64,000 bases of DNA from Amycolatopsis rubida (GTDB lineage Bacteria; Actinomycetota; Actinomycetes; Mycobacteriales; Pseudonocardiaceae). The stretch is taken from positions 1,674,001-1,738,000 of the forward strand of contig NZ_FOWC01000001.1 of NCBI RefSeq assembly GCF_900115345.1, read 5' to 3'. Positions 8,311 through 17,238 of this stretch are shown here, one piece after another (position 1 is the first letter of the stretch; every line of letters begins with the position of its first letter). Made by a program: the position numbers and the translations under genes. A model generated the notes under the pieces. The model saw only the letters and a program-made list of their open reading frames with translations, was not told the DNA's origin and did no database searches.

Positions 8311-8891
8311 ATGACGCACCGGTCCGCCGAGGGCGACCCGGTGCTTATTCTCCTCCACGGAACCGGCGGTGGCCAGACGATTTGCTCAGTGTGGCGAGCG
8401 AACTGAGCCCGGAATCGGCGACGCTCGCGCCGACGGGGCCGATTTCGGAAACGGGGCGGCGCGGTGGTTTCGGCGGTCGGCGGAGGAGTGTTCGATCATG
8501 AGGACGTCCGGGCGAGGGCGGGCGAACTGGCGGATTTCCTCAACGAGGCCCGGGAAAAGTACGGGTTCAGCAGGGCGGTGGCGGTAGGATTTTCGAATGG
8601 AGCGAACAGCACGGCAGCGGTAGCGCTCACCCGGCCGGACGCGCTCAGGGAAGCGATGCTGTTCTCGTCGATGTCCCCATTGCCGGAATTGCCGCGCCTC
8701 GATCTCACCGGAACTCGCATATTCCTTTCCCGTGGCGAACAGGATCCGCTGCCCGCCGCCGACGAACTCGTCCGCCAGTTCCGCGAACGGCATGCCGACG
8801 TGGCGACGCACCGCTGGCCGGGAGGGCATCAGCGGTGACCGGCGAAGGAGCAAGCGCGGCAAGGGCCTGGCTCGCTAGGGTCGGGGCATGA
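8311..8891 (+). pseudogene. carboxylesterase (MhqD/YpfH-like), four frameshifts
   Basis: The parts of one small alpha/beta hydrolase are readable only by changing frame. VLILLHGTGGGQ runs from the ATG at 8311 (AGGAG at 8301-8305). DLLSVASELSPESATLAPTG continues in a second frame and a short ARWFRRSAEE in a third. GVFDHEDVRAR through the elbow GFSNGAN and GEQDPL to GGHQ returns to the first frame. VTGEGASAARAWLAR then uses another frame and ends at TGA 8889-8891. The restored gene would overlap the next ATG as ATGA. Ser, Asp and His of the triad are all still encoded, so the loss is recent, or the assembly has errors here. Confidence 0.8.
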
Positions 8892-10018
8892 CCGAGCTGA
8901 CCCGCGCGCAAGACCTGCTCGCCTCCACGATCCTCGCCGACGGACACAACGACCTGCCATGGGCGCTCCGCGACAAAGCCGGCCCGAACCCGGTCGAGGC
9001 GGTGGCGGGCGTGGATCTCACGGTGGCCCAGCCGACGCTGCACACCGACTTCCCCAAACTCGCCGAAGGCAAGCTGGGCCTGCAGTTCTGGTCGGTGTAC
9101 GTCCCGTGCGAGTTCACGGGCGACAGCGCGGTCACCGCGGTGCTGGAGCAGATCGAGGTGGTTTACCAGCTGGCCGAGCGCTACCCCGAGCGGCTGCGGC
9201 TGGTGACTACGGCCGAGGAGGCGGAGGCGGCGTTCGCGGACGGGCGGATCGCGTCGCTGCTCGGGGCCGAGGGCGGGCACAGCATCGCCGAATCCCTCGG
9301 CGTGCTGCGGATTCTGCGCCGGCTCGGCGTTCGCTACATGACGCTGACGCACAACTTCAACACCACCTGGGCGGACTCCGGAACCGACAAGCCCGAGCAC
9401 GACGGGCTCACCGAGTTCGGTCGCGAGGTCGTGCGCGAGATGAACCGGATCGGCATGCTGGTCGACCTTTCCCACGTCGCGCCGAGCACCATGCGCGCCG
9501 CGATCGAGGTGTCGAGCGCGCCGGTGATCTTCAGCCACTCGTCGTGCCGCGCGGTCAACGACCATCCGCGCAACATCCCCGACGACGTGCTCGCCCAGCT
9601 GCCCGGCAACGGCGGCGTCGCGATGATCACCTTCGTGCCCGCCTTCATCTCCGCCGCGGTCACCGAGTGGGACAACCGGCTCCGGGACGCGATGACCGCC
9701 GCCGGGCAGGAGTTCCTCGACCTCGGCCAGCGCGGCCGGTTCGCCGAGACCTGGGACGCGCCGCCCAAGCCGAAGGCGACGATCGAGGACGTCGTCGCGC
9801 ACATCGAGCACGCGCGCGAGGTCGCCGGGATCGACCACCTCGGGCTCGGCGGCGACTACGACGGCGTCGGCACCCTGCCGGAAGGCCTCGAAGACGTGTC
9901 GAAGTACCCGGCGCTCATCGCCGCGCTGATGGAACGCGGCTGGAGCGACGAGGACTGCGCGAAACTCGCCGGCCGCAACACGCTGCGGGTGTTGCGCGAG
10001 GTCGACGCCAAGCGCTGA
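8888..10018 (+). CDS. membrane dipeptidase (peptidase family M19)
   Basis: This 376-residue zinc dipeptidase of the renal-dipeptidase family cleaves dipeptides, including those with D-residues. Its metal-binding motifs are in order: DGHND at residues 18-22, Glu in GAEGGHS near 125, His in DLSHVAPSTM near 193-196, and SHSSCRAVNDHPRN from about 215. GLGGDYDG near 318 supplies the late Asp. No signal peptide is visible, so it is probably cytoplasmic. Its ATG overlaps the stop of the restored esterase reading frame as ATGA, so the two were once translationally coupled. Confidence 0.92.
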   Translation: MTELTRAQDLLASTILADGHNDLPWALRDKAGPNPVEAVAGVDLTVAQPTLHTDFPKLAEGKLGLQFWSVYVPCEFTGDSAVTAVLEQIEVVYQLAERYPERLRLVTTAEEAEAAFADGRIASLLGAEGGHSIAESLGVLRILRRLGVRYMTLTHNFNTTWADSGTDKPEHDGLTEFGREVVREMNRIGMLVDLSHVAPSTMRAAIEVSSAPVIFSHSSCRAVNDHPRNIPDDVLAQLPGNGGVAMITFVPAFISAAVTEWDNRLRDAMTAAGQEFLDLGQRGRFAETWDAPPKPKATIEDVVAHIEHAREVAGIDHLGLGGDYDGVGTLPEGLEDVSKYPALIAALMERGWSDEDCAKLAGRNTLRVLREVDAKR

Positions 10019-10055
10019 ATTAGCGCGGCACGGCGAGTGGGCGGACAATCGCGGT

Positions 10056-10472
10056 ATGTCCCACGCGCGAAACGACGGTCCCGACGAGGCCGCGAAATCG
10101 GAAGTTCCCGAGGCGCCGGGCACTGAGGTGCCCGGCGCACTCGACCACGCCGCCCCGGGCACCGCACCGGGAGCCGAACCCGGACCGCGGCCGCCCGCCG
10201 CGAAACCCGCGGGCCGCCGGGGCAAGGTCAAGTCCACCCGGATCAGCGGCACCTGGATCGCCGTGATCGTGGCGATCGTCGTGCTGGCCTTCCTGCTGGT
10301 GTTCATCCTGCAGAACCTGGACACGGCGACCGTCCACTTCCTCGGCGCGTCCGGCAGCATGCCGCTCGCGGTGGCGATGCTGTTCGCCGCGATCGCGGGT
10401 GCGGCGCTGGTCGCGTTGATCGGCGGGGCGCGGATCTTGCAGCTCAGGAAGCAGGCGCGGCGTCGTAGGTGA
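10056..10472 (+). CDS. LapA-domain (DUF1049-like) membrane protein
   Basis: The 138-residue protein has a Pro/Ala-rich hydrophilic N-terminus (1-62) and then two transmembrane helices. The first is followed by the LapA hallmark FILQNLDTATVHFLG near residues 84-98; the second spans about 103-124, with a basic tail RKQARRRR. LapA-type proteins are small inner-membrane proteins of uncertain role. It follows the dipeptidase by 37 bp and converges on the isomerase-like gene; a palindromic repeat separates the two 3' ends. Confidence 0.8.
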   Translation: MSHARNDGPDEAAKSEVPEAPGTEVPGALDHAAPGTAPGAEPGPRPPAAKPAGRRGKVKSTRISGTWIAVIVAIVVLAFLLVFILQNLDTATVHFLGASGSMPLAVAMLFAAIAGAALVALIGGARILQLRKQARRRR

Positions 10473-10476
10473 GCGG

Positions 10477-10520
10477 TCCTGAGTGTTCATCGCGGCGAGA
10501 ACCGGGATAAACACCCACGA
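10477..10520. repeat. palindromic repeat family 1, copy A
   Basis: GAGTGTTCATCGCGG (10481-10495) pairs, with three mismatches, to the segment ending ACACCCACGA (to 10520). Read on the minus strand the loop is TTCTCG and the arm starts TCGTGGGTGTT, matching copies B-D. It lies between converging genes and overlaps the last codons of the minus-strand gene. It may act as a two-way terminator. Confidence 0.75.
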
Positions 10521-11263
10521 CCTCCCCGCCCCCGCAGGATCTCGCACACCGCCGGGTCCCCGCTGACCTGCACTCGCGCGCTCGCTTCCGCTGCGGGCAA
10601 CGTCCCGCTGCACCACCGCCAGAACGCGTCCGCGTCGGTCGCCAGAGACGCGAGCGGAGACCGTGACCTCGCCGCACCGCGGTCGATCGTCCAGCCCACC
10701 GCGGTAGCGCGGAGAGTCCACCGCCCGGCCCCCTCCACCGAACACGTCACCTGACGTCCGGCCCGCGCGGTCACCGCCCGCAATGCCTGCGGCAGCGAAC
10801 GCAGAAACGTGTCCACTACCGGCGTCCGGAACTCCGGGTCGTCGAGCAGCGGAGCCGCCGCGGCCTCCCGGATCTGCTGCTGAAGCACCCACTGCTCGGC
10901 GTAGTCGCGAGCGACCGTCAGCCACAGCGGTGCCGCGGCCGGTTCGTCCAGGTCTCGGTGTTTCCACAGTTCGGTGAGCTGCGTCGTGCTGTCCACGAGC
11001 ATCGCGAACAGCACCTCCGGCGACAGCTGCCGGCAGGCGGAGACCCAAGACGTCCCGTCGGCGAAGTGGCCGTCCCGGTCCCGGGAGAGCCGCCTGAGCT
11101 TGAGGCCGAGGACGTGCGCGGCCAGGTCGTGCACCGTCCACTCGCCGAGCGCGGGCCGGGCCCACTCGGGCGTCCGGAGGTCGGAGAGAACTCCGATCAG
11201 CGCCTGTTCTTCGCGCACGAGCAGCGGCAGCACGTCGATCGGCGGTCCCCACGGCGCGGTCAT
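10487..11263 (-). CDS. maleylpyruvate isomerase-family mycothiol-dependent enzyme
   Basis: The 258-residue product has the mycothiol-binding DinB-like four-helix N-terminal domain (LLVREEQALIGVLSDL near 13, GEWTVHDLAAHVLGLKLRRLSRDRDG near 41-66) and a C-terminal region with GAGRWTLRATAVGWTIDRG near 177. The WTVHDLAAHV motif supplies a metal-ligand His. Such proteins in actinomycetes act in mycothiol-dependent detoxification or isomerisation; the substrate is unknown. The final residues RGCLSRFSPR are encoded by repeat copy A, so the C-terminus was probably rewritten when the repeat arrived or drifted. Confidence 0.8.
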   Translation of the reverse strand: MTAPWGPPIDVLPLLVREEQALIGVLSDLRTPEWARPALGEWTVHDLAAHVLGLKLRRLSRDRDGHFADGTSWVSACRQLSPEVLFAMLVDSTTQLTELWKHRDLDEPAAAPLWLTVARDYAEQWVLQQQIREAAAAPLLDDPEFRTPVVDTFLRSLPQALRAVTARAGRQVTCSVEGAGRWTLRATAVGWTIDRGAARSRSPLASLATDADAFWRWCSGTLPAAEASARVQVSGDPAVCEILRGRGGRGCLSRFSPR

Positions 11264-11354
11264 GCGCGCTATCCAACACCCACCGGCTCGGCATCACAGG
11301 GCCGTCCGGCCTACTCGCAGGTAGCATCAGCGCGAACAGTGAGGGGAGCAGCCT

Positions 11355-12146
11355 GTGGACTACCAGCGACCGAACGGCCGGGGCACCGCCGAGGACGTGG
11401 CCAACCTGGCCCGCCGGGCAGGCCAGCTCGCCGGATGGGCGGCGCGCACCGGCTTCGACCTGACCCGCAAACTCCCCGGGGTGGACACCGCTGAACGCGG
11501 CCTCAAGCAGGTCGAACGCGGGCTGCTGAGCGAACTGCGCCGCCGCCTCGACGAGGTCGACGATCCTTATCACGCGGCGCTGACCGCGGCGTCCGCGATG
11601 AACCGCGCCGACGCCGGCAGCCGCGCCGTCGAAACGACCGTGACGCTGGTGCCCGCCCGCGACCACGTCGAACCGCTGCGCGCGGCGATGGCCGAACTGC
11701 TCAACCACTCCATCGGCTTCGGCCGCGAGCGCGCCCGCGAGTACCTGTACGCGATCATTCTCCGCCAGCTCACGCCTGACGAGGCGCGCATCCTCTCCGC
11801 GCTGTCGGACGGCTCCCCGTTCCCCGCGATCGACGTCGCCGAGCGCAGCGCCATGGGCGGCACCGGCCGGATCTTGCTGCGCAACGCCTCGACGGTCGGC
11901 AAAGCGGCCGGGGTGTCGCTGCCGGACCAGGTGCCCGGCTACGTGACCCGGCTGATCGGCCTCGGCCTGGTCGAACTGGACGAGGAGGTGCCCTCGCTCG
12001 AGACGCAGTACGAGATCCTGCTGACCGACGAGACGGTCCGCGAGGTCGAGAAGCGGGCCAAACGGATCAAGATCGTCCGCCGCACGATCCATGTCTCGCG
12101 GCTGGGCGCGCAGTTCTGGCAGGCCTGCGACCCGAGCCTCGGCTGA
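11355..12146 (+). CDS. Abi-alpha (DUF4393-like) family protein
   Basis: The 263-residue protein resembles the Abi-alpha/DUF4393 family: an amphipathic N-terminus, then a helical core with HVEPLRAAMAELLNHSIGFGRERAREYLYAIILRQLTPDEARILSAL (about 93-145) and a C-terminal winged-helix-like region (YVTRLIGLGLVELDEEVP). The family takes its name from a phage abortive-infection protein, but most members are untested. GAGGGGAG at 11341-11348 sits 6 nt before the GTG. DUF445 follows after 4 nt and patatin after that, so the three form one likely transcript. Confidence 0.72.
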   Translation: MDYQRPNGRGTAEDVANLARRAGQLAGWAARTGFDLTRKLPGVDTAERGLKQVERGLLSELRRRLDEVDDPYHAALTAASAMNRADAGSRAVETTVTLVPARDHVEPLRAAMAELLNHSIGFGRERAREYLYAIILRQLTPDEARILSALSDGSPFPAIDVAERSAMGGTGRILLRNASTVGKAAGVSLPDQVPGYVTRLIGLGLVELDEEVPSLETQYEILLTDETVREVEKRAKRIKIVRRTIHVSRLGAQFWQACDPSLG

Positions 12147-12150
12147 GCCG

Positions 12151-13395
12151 ATGGGCGAGTTCGTCTCGAAGATTCTCGACGACTTCGTCCGGTACTGGCC
12201 GCTCTATGTCTCCATCCCGATCGTCGCCGCGCTGATCGGGTACGGCACGAAGCTGGTCGCGATCCGGATGATGTTCCAGCCGGTCGAGTTCATCGGCGTC
12301 AAACCGTTCCTTGGCTGGCAGGGCATCGTGCCCAAACGGGCCGCGCGGATGGCGAGCATCGCCTGTGACACGATGACCGAGCAGCTGATCAAACCGGCCG
12401 AGGTCGTCGCCCGGCTCGACGCCGCCCGGATCGCCAAGGAAATCGAGAAACCGCTGCTCGCGGCGGTCGAGGACATCGTGCGCGAGGTGGCCGGGCACTA
12501 TCAGCCGGGTCTGTGGGAATCGCTGCCGGTCGGCGTGCAGCGGCTGGTGATCCAGCGCGTGCAGGCCGAATCGCCGCACATGGTCAAGGCCGTGCTCGAA
12601 CTCATCCAGTCCGATGTGGACAGTGTGTTCGACCTCAAGGGCATGGTGGTGACCAGCCTCGTCAAGGACAAACGGCTGCTCAACCGGATCTTCCAGGAAG
12701 CGGGCGCGGAGGAGTTCAAGTTCATCGCGCGCTCCGGGCTCGTGTTCGGCGGCCTGATCGGCGTCATCCAGATGGTCGCCTGGGTGCTGTTCAAGTTCCC
12801 GCCGATCATGCCGTTGTTCGGTCTGTTCACCGGCTGGTTCACCGACTGGCTCGCGCTGCGGATGATTTTCTACCCGCTGGAGCCGAAGAAATACTTCGGC
12901 GTCACCTGGCAGGGCCTGTTCCTCAAGCGGCGCGGGGAAGTCGCCGAGGCCTACGGCGAGTTGATCGCGAAGGAAATCATCACGCCGCACAACGTCATCG
13001 AGGCGGTGCTGCAGGGACCGCTTTCCGATCGGGTGCTGGCGCTCATCCAGCGGCAGCTCGACCGCGAGCTGGGCCGCGCGGCGAACGTGGCGAAACCGTT
13101 GCTGGTCTTCGCCATCGGCAGCCGCCGCTACCAGGACATGAAGCTGGCCATCGCCGAGCAGATCATGACCCGGCTGCCGGAGACGATGAGCTACATCGAG
13201 GATTACGCCACCGACGCGATGGACATCCGGAACGTCCTGGTCGGCAAGATGAAGGAATTGTCGCCCGAGGAGTTCGAGCAGCTGTTGCGCCCGGCTTTCC
13301 AGCAGGACGAATGGATTCTCATCGCGACCGGCGCGGTGCTCGGGTTCGCGGTCGGCGAGGCGCAGGTACTGGTGCTGGAGCACCTCGCCTCCTGA
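12151..13395 (+). CDS. DUF445 family membrane protein
   Basis: The 414-residue product has an N-terminal TM helix (about 13-31), then the conserved TKLVAIRMMFQPVEFIGVKPFLGWQGIVPKRAARMA segment of DUF445. A helical middle follows, then a second hydrophobic pair with WFTDWLALRMIFYPLEPKKYFG near 230, a repeat of the first motif, and a C-terminal TM (about 387-405). Function is unknown across the family. The ATG at 12151, 4 nt after the previous stop, is chosen because the protein then starts directly before the first TM. Confidence 0.85.
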   Translation: MGEFVSKILDDFVRYWPLYVSIPIVAALIGYGTKLVAIRMMFQPVEFIGVKPFLGWQGIVPKRAARMASIACDTMTEQLIKPAEVVARLDAARIAKEIEKPLLAAVEDIVREVAGHYQPGLWESLPVGVQRLVIQRVQAESPHMVKAVLELIQSDVDSVFDLKGMVVTSLVKDKRLLNRIFQEAGAEEFKFIARSGLVFGGLIGVIQMVAWVLFKFPPIMPLFGLFTGWFTDWLALRMIFYPLEPKKYFGVTWQGLFLKRRGEVAEAYGELIAKEIITPHNVIEAVLQGPLSDRVLALIQRQLDRELGRAANVAKPLLVFAIGSRRYQDMKLAIAEQIMTRLPETMSYIEDYATDAMDIRNVLVGKMKELSPEEFEQLLRPAFQQDEWILIATGAVLGFAVGEAQVLVLEHLAS

Positions 13396-13442
13396 CGCCG
13401 CCCCCTTGTGGAGGAGCGGCCTGGGCCGGGAGACTGACCCTC

Positions 13443-16400
13443 ATGGGTGAGACGGCGGTGCCGTGGCCGCAGGAAATCCGGATCGCGATGGCCATGGTGG
13501 GGGGATCCAGCCTGGCAGTGTGGATGGGGGGAGTCGCTACCGAGACGTCGGCGTTGCTGCATGCTTCGCGCACGCCGGACGCAAGTAACGGCTATCGGAA
13601 ACTGCTCGACCTTTTGCACGCTTCGGTGCGCCTGGATGTGCTCACCGGAACGAGCGCGGGCGGCATCAACGCCGCGTGTCTCGGGCTGGCCGAGGCATAC
13701 CGGTCGACGCCGGCGATATTGCGCGACACCTGGTTCTCCGCCGGGTCGCTGGAGAATCTGATCCGCGACCCCGGCGAGACGCGGCCGCGTTCGGTGCTGA
13801 ACGGTGACAAGGTGCTGCTGGGCGGGCTGGTCCAGGCAATGCACGACATCACCGGATCCGGCGTCGTGCCCACCGAGCCGCCGGACGTGACCGTGTTGCT
13901 CACCGGCACCATGCTCGACGGCGAGACCACGCAGTACGACGACGCGCTCGGAAACCGGGTGCGGGACACCGAACATCGCATGCTGTTCCGCTTCGACGGT
14001 CCATTGTGGAATAACCAGGTGCACGGCCCGCTCGCGCTCGCCGCCAGGTCGAGCGCGTCCTTCCCCGGCGCGTTCGAGCTGTCGCGCATGCCGATCGGCC
14101 CCGAGGCGGCGGACCGGATGCATCCGGACATGACCGACTACACGGAGCTGGTGCGTTCGCATTGGCTCGCCGACGGCGGCGTGCTGGTGAACAAACCGCT
14201 GCGGCCGGCGCTGCGGGAGATCTTCGAACGCTCGTCGTCGACGGATGTGCGGCGGCTGCTGCTGTATGTCGTTCCGACGGTCGACGGCGAAGCCAAGCCG
14301 ATGACCTGCGACCCGGCTGATCCGCCGATGCTCGGCACCGCGCTGGCGAAGGTCGCCTCGACGATCATGAGCCAGACCATCAGCGTCGAACTGGAGGAAT
14401 TGAGCAGGCACAACTCCGCCGTCACGCGCACCAGGGACACCCGGGTCGCGCTCGCGTCGCTCGGCCTGCGCGGCGGACAGCTGGTGGACGACCGGGTGCA
14501 CCGGGCGTACCTCGACCGCCGGGTCGCGCTCGACGCGGCCGAACTGGTGCGCGCGGTCACCCGCCGCTACGAACTGTCCGATGAGGACGGTGGCTGGGCG
14601 GCCGGGAATTCGGCGCTGCTGCAAGACATCGCCGCCGACGGGCTGCGCCGCGGGATTCCGGACACGCTGCCCGGCGAGTCGGTCACGGTCGGCGAGATGG
14701 TTCGCTACCGCACCTCGACTCTGGAGGACGCGGTCGCCACCGGTATCCAGCTGATCAACGCGGGCTTCCGGATGGGCCCGGATCTCGACCAGGCGACCCA
14801 GCTCAACGAGGTCCGCGCGAAAATGCACGCCGCCCGCCGGAGCGCGGCTCGCGACGTGCGGTTGTCGGCGTGGGTGGCCCGGCACGAACCGCCGCGGCCG
14901 GGCGCCTCGATGCCGGACTGGATCGGCCAGCTCGCCGCCGAATGGGCGGATCTCGGGGCGTCGGACGCGGTCCGCGAGGCGTGGCCGGAGCTGACCGGTG
15001 CGCTGCGGTCGGCGGCTCCGGTGCTGCAATCGTTGTCGGGCAAGGAAAACCAATGGTCCGCCGATGCCGCGGACACGGTGACGACGCTGCTCGACTGGTT
15101 CGGCCTGGACAACGCGGACGTCGCGGACGGTTTCGTGATGGCACGGTTCTTGTTGCTGCACATGGCAACGCGCGGACTTCTGGCCGAGGCGCCGGCGGTG
15201 GACCAGCGCGTCGATCTGGTGCAGATGAGCGCGGACAGCCGCACCCTGCTGGATCTGGCCCGGCCGCGCGGCCGGGACAAGCTGACCGGGACGCAGGCGA
15301 GCAACTTCGGCGGATTCTACAAAGCGTCCTGGCGCGCGAACGACTGGATGTGGGGCCGGATCGACGGCGCGGGCTGGCTGACGCAGTGCCTGCTCGACCC
15401 GAAACGCCTGCGGGTACTGCGCGACATCGTGGGCCCCGGGGAATTCCGGGAGCAGGTGCGGACGACGTTCCGCGAGATCGGCTGGGAGCCGCCGTCGCCC
15501 GCGGACAACGGGATGCCCGCGGACCTGTCCGGTCTGCTCGCGCAGCTGGGCGACGAACTGGCTTTCCTTGGCCTGGACGCGAATCTGTCGCCGGTCGACT
15601 TCGGCAAGGAGATCCCGACCAGCCTGCCGGTGACGTCGATGGTGCTGGCGAAGTCGCGGCAGCTGGCCATCGCGCGGGAGGAACTGCCGGTGCTCGCGAG
15701 CCAGGCCGAGGCGGATGCGAAGGAGGGCAACGGAAAAGCGTCGGAGAGTTTCCGGAAGTTGATGGTTTCCCGGCCGCTCGAACAAAAAGTCGAGAAAACC
15801 GCCGTCCAGCCGGAAAACGGTGGACAACCGGACGCGGCGCAGCGCGCTTTCCAAGCCTGCCAGGTTTCCGCCGAACGCTTCGAGGGCGAACTCGGCAGTA
15901 CGCTGCTCACCAAAACGATTGTCAAAGCCGGAGCCGCCGGGCTCAATGCCGCCTCCACCGCCACCCGGGTCCCGAAAACCCTCCAGCCGCTGGCGAAGTT
16001 CACGCAGTTCAGCAGCCGGAGTGCGTGGTGGGTCACCCAAGGCGCGACGCGGCTGGGCCGTCCCTGGAACCTGCTGGCCGCCGCGATCACCGCGATCGCC
16101 GGGTTCGTGCTCAGCGGCGAAGGCGGATCCGTCCTGCAATGGCTCGGTCTGCCCGTGGCGGGCGGCGCACTTGTGTTCCTCGTGGTGAGCCTGCTGACCT
16201 TGAGGCGCACGTGGCGAATGGTGCTCACCGTGCTGGGCGTGCTGGTGATAGCCGCGTTGCTGTTCGCGGCTTTCCTGCCGCCCATCGCGCAGCCGCTGTT
16301 CGGCTGGCTCGGCACCGTTGTGGACGGTTGGCGCCGCGGGCAGGCTCCGCTGTGGTGGCTCGCGGTCGTCGCGCTGCTCCTGCTGCCCGCGATCTGGACG

Positions 16401-16460
16401 CCGCTGTCCGGGCTCGGACGGAGGAAGCGGCGGCGGTCCGGTCCGGACAGGCCCCGCTGA
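13443..16460 (+). CDS. patatin-like phospholipase with C-terminal membrane domain
   Basis: The 1005-residue protein starts with a patatin domain: a Gly-rich oxyanion loop GGSSLAVWMGG near 19-29, nucleophile elbow GTSAGG near 70 and catalytic Asp in ADGGV near 244. The Ser-Asp dyad of a lipid acyl hydrolase is thus intact. A long helical middle (DUF3376-type region) follows, and the last 130 residues hold about four TM helices ending in RRKRRRSGPDRPR. The chain is far longer than the roughly 300-residue patatin core. It is 47 bp after DUF445. Membrane-lipid remodelling or a lipase effector role are both possible. Confidence 0.85.
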   Translation: MGETAVPWPQEIRIAMAMVGGSSLAVWMGGVATETSALLHASRTPDASNGYRKLLDLLHASVRLDVLTGTSAGGINAACLGLAEAYRSTPAILRDTWFSAGSLENLIRDPGETRPRSVLNGDKVLLGGLVQAMHDITGSGVVPTEPPDVTVLLTGTMLDGETTQYDDALGNRVRDTEHRMLFRFDGPLWNNQVHGPLALAARSSASFPGAFELSRMPIGPEAADRMHPDMTDYTELVRSHWLADGGVLVNKPLRPALREIFERSSSTDVRRLLLYVVPTVDGEAKPMTCDPADPPMLGTALAKVASTIMSQTISVELEELSRHNSAVTRTRDTRVALASLGLRGGQLVDDRVHRAYLDRRVALDAAELVRAVTRRYELSDEDGGWAAGNSALLQDIAADGLRRGIPDTLPGESVTVGEMVRYRTSTLEDAVATGIQLINAGFRMGPDLDQATQLNEVRAKMHAARRSAARDVRLSAWVARHEPPRPGASMPDWIGQLAAEWADLGASDAVREAWPELTGALRSAAPVLQSLSGKENQWSADAADTVTTLLDWFGLDNADVADGFVMARFLLLHMATRGLLAEAPAVDQRVDLVQMSADSRTLLDLARPRGRDKLTGTQASNFGGFYKASWRANDWMWGRIDGAGWLTQCLLDPKRLRVLRDIVGPGEFREQVRTTFREIGWEPPSPADNGMPADLSGLLAQLGDELAFLGLDANLSPVDFGKEIPTSLPVTSMVLAKSRQLAIAREELPVLASQAEADAKEGNGKASESFRKLMVSRPLEQKVEKTAVQPENGGQPDAAQRAFQACQVSAERFEGELGSTLLTKTIVKAGAAGLNAASTATRVPKTLQPLAKFTQFSSRSAWWVTQGATRLGRPWNLLAAAITAIAGFVLSGEGGSVLQWLGLPVAGGALVFLVVSLLTLRRTWRMVLTVLGVLVIAALLFAAFLPPIAQPLFGWLGTVVDGWRRGQAPLWWLAVVALLLLPAIWTPLSGLGRRKRRRSGPDRPR

Positions 16461-16590
16461 ACCCCAGGTAGAGCGCGTTTTTCGGCGCTGGACTTGCGGG
16501 CGCGCCGCCGAAGGCCCATGGTCTGGGGTCACAGGTCGCATACCGAAGGTGTGCGGCCCAGGCGCACGCATGCCCAGAACTTAGCCTCGT

Positions 16591-16602
16591 CAAACATGTT
16601 TG
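16591..16602. promoter_or_regulatory. perfect palindrome and hairpin in the ect leader
   Basis: CAAACATGTTTG (16591-16602) is a perfect 12-bp palindrome about 100 bp before ectA and a candidate operator. Just downstream, CCTCACC at 16610-16616 pairs with GGTGAGG at 16637-16643, extended by three more pairs, forming a hairpin with a 12-nt loop. One or both could control the operon in response to salt. No EctR-like gene lies nearby. Confidence 0.45.
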
Positions 16603-16702
16603 TGGCACTCCTCACCGGGGTATCCCTGTCGTCCCTGGTGAGGGCGGTGGACGTGGCATGGATCGCTGGCGGCGCGAAAATTCTCTGTTACGTTTCCAAA
16701 GT

Positions 16703-17197
16703 ATGTCCGGAAAGCACTTGATCGAATCCCCGACCAAGGCCGATGGTGCCGCTCTTTGGCGAATCGCGCGCGATTCGCAGAAGCTTGATCTCAACTCGCC
16801 GTATGCGTACCTGCTGTGGTGCAGGGATTTCGCGGAGACCTCGGTCGTCGCCAGGGTCGACGGTGAGCCGGTCGGATTCGTGATCGCTTACCGAAGGCCG
16901 TCCGCGCCGGACGTCGCACTCGTGTGGCAGGTCGCCGTCGACGCCTCGCAGCGCGGAAAAGGCCTGGCCGGGCAGTTGCTGGACGGCCTGTACGCGCGCC
17001 TGGTCGGCGAGGGCGTGCGGTACCTGGAAACCACGATCACCCCGGACAACGCGGCGTCGATCCGCCTGTTCGAGTCGTTCGCGAAGCGCTGGAACGCGGA
17101 TCTGGAACACCGCCGGCTGTTCGAAGTCGCTGATTTTCCGCAGGGGGAGGCACACGAACCCGAGGATCTTTACCGCATCGGGCCGTTGCGCCGCTAA
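16703..17197 (+). CDS. ectA: L-2,4-diaminobutyrate acetyltransferase EctA
   Basis: EctA acetylates L-2,4-diaminobutyrate to N-gamma-acetyl-diaminobutyrate, the second step of ectoine synthesis. The 164-residue GNAT protein has the family pattern: [34 protein letters not shown] near 10-43, and the acetyl-CoA binding [17 protein letters not shown] near 72-88. The ATG at 16703 is chosen because homologous proteins begin just before the PTxADGA segment; upstream residues do not fit. No clear ribosome-binding site precedes it. ectB follows after 41 bp in the same direction. Confidence 0.93.
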   Translation: MSGKHLIESPTKADGAALWRIARDSQKLDLNSPYAYLLWCRDFAETSVVARVDGEPVGFVIAYRRPSAPDVALVWQVAVDASQRGKGLAGQLLDGLYARLVGEGVRYLETTITPDNAASIRLFESFAKRWNADLEHRRLFEVADFPQGEAHEPEDLYRIGPLRR

Positions 17198-17238
17198 CAA
17201 CCCGTCAATTTCGCCGAGTAGGAGCGAAAGAAATCGTT

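Noticed and set aside
12513..13442. In-frame upstream extension of the patatin gene through the DUF445 gene
   Set aside because: The DUF445 frame covers the same DNA with clear family motifs; the extension has Arg/Gly/Ala-rich composition typical of a shifted frame.
12513..16571. Very long minus-strand open frames opposite the patatin gene
   Set aside because: These arise from the high GC third-position bias of the real plus-strand gene and have no motifs.
16680..16702. Possible GlnR box before ectA (GTTAC/GGAAAC-like pieces)
   Set aside because: The two halves are in the wrong order and spacing for the GTnAC-N6-GaAAC pattern.
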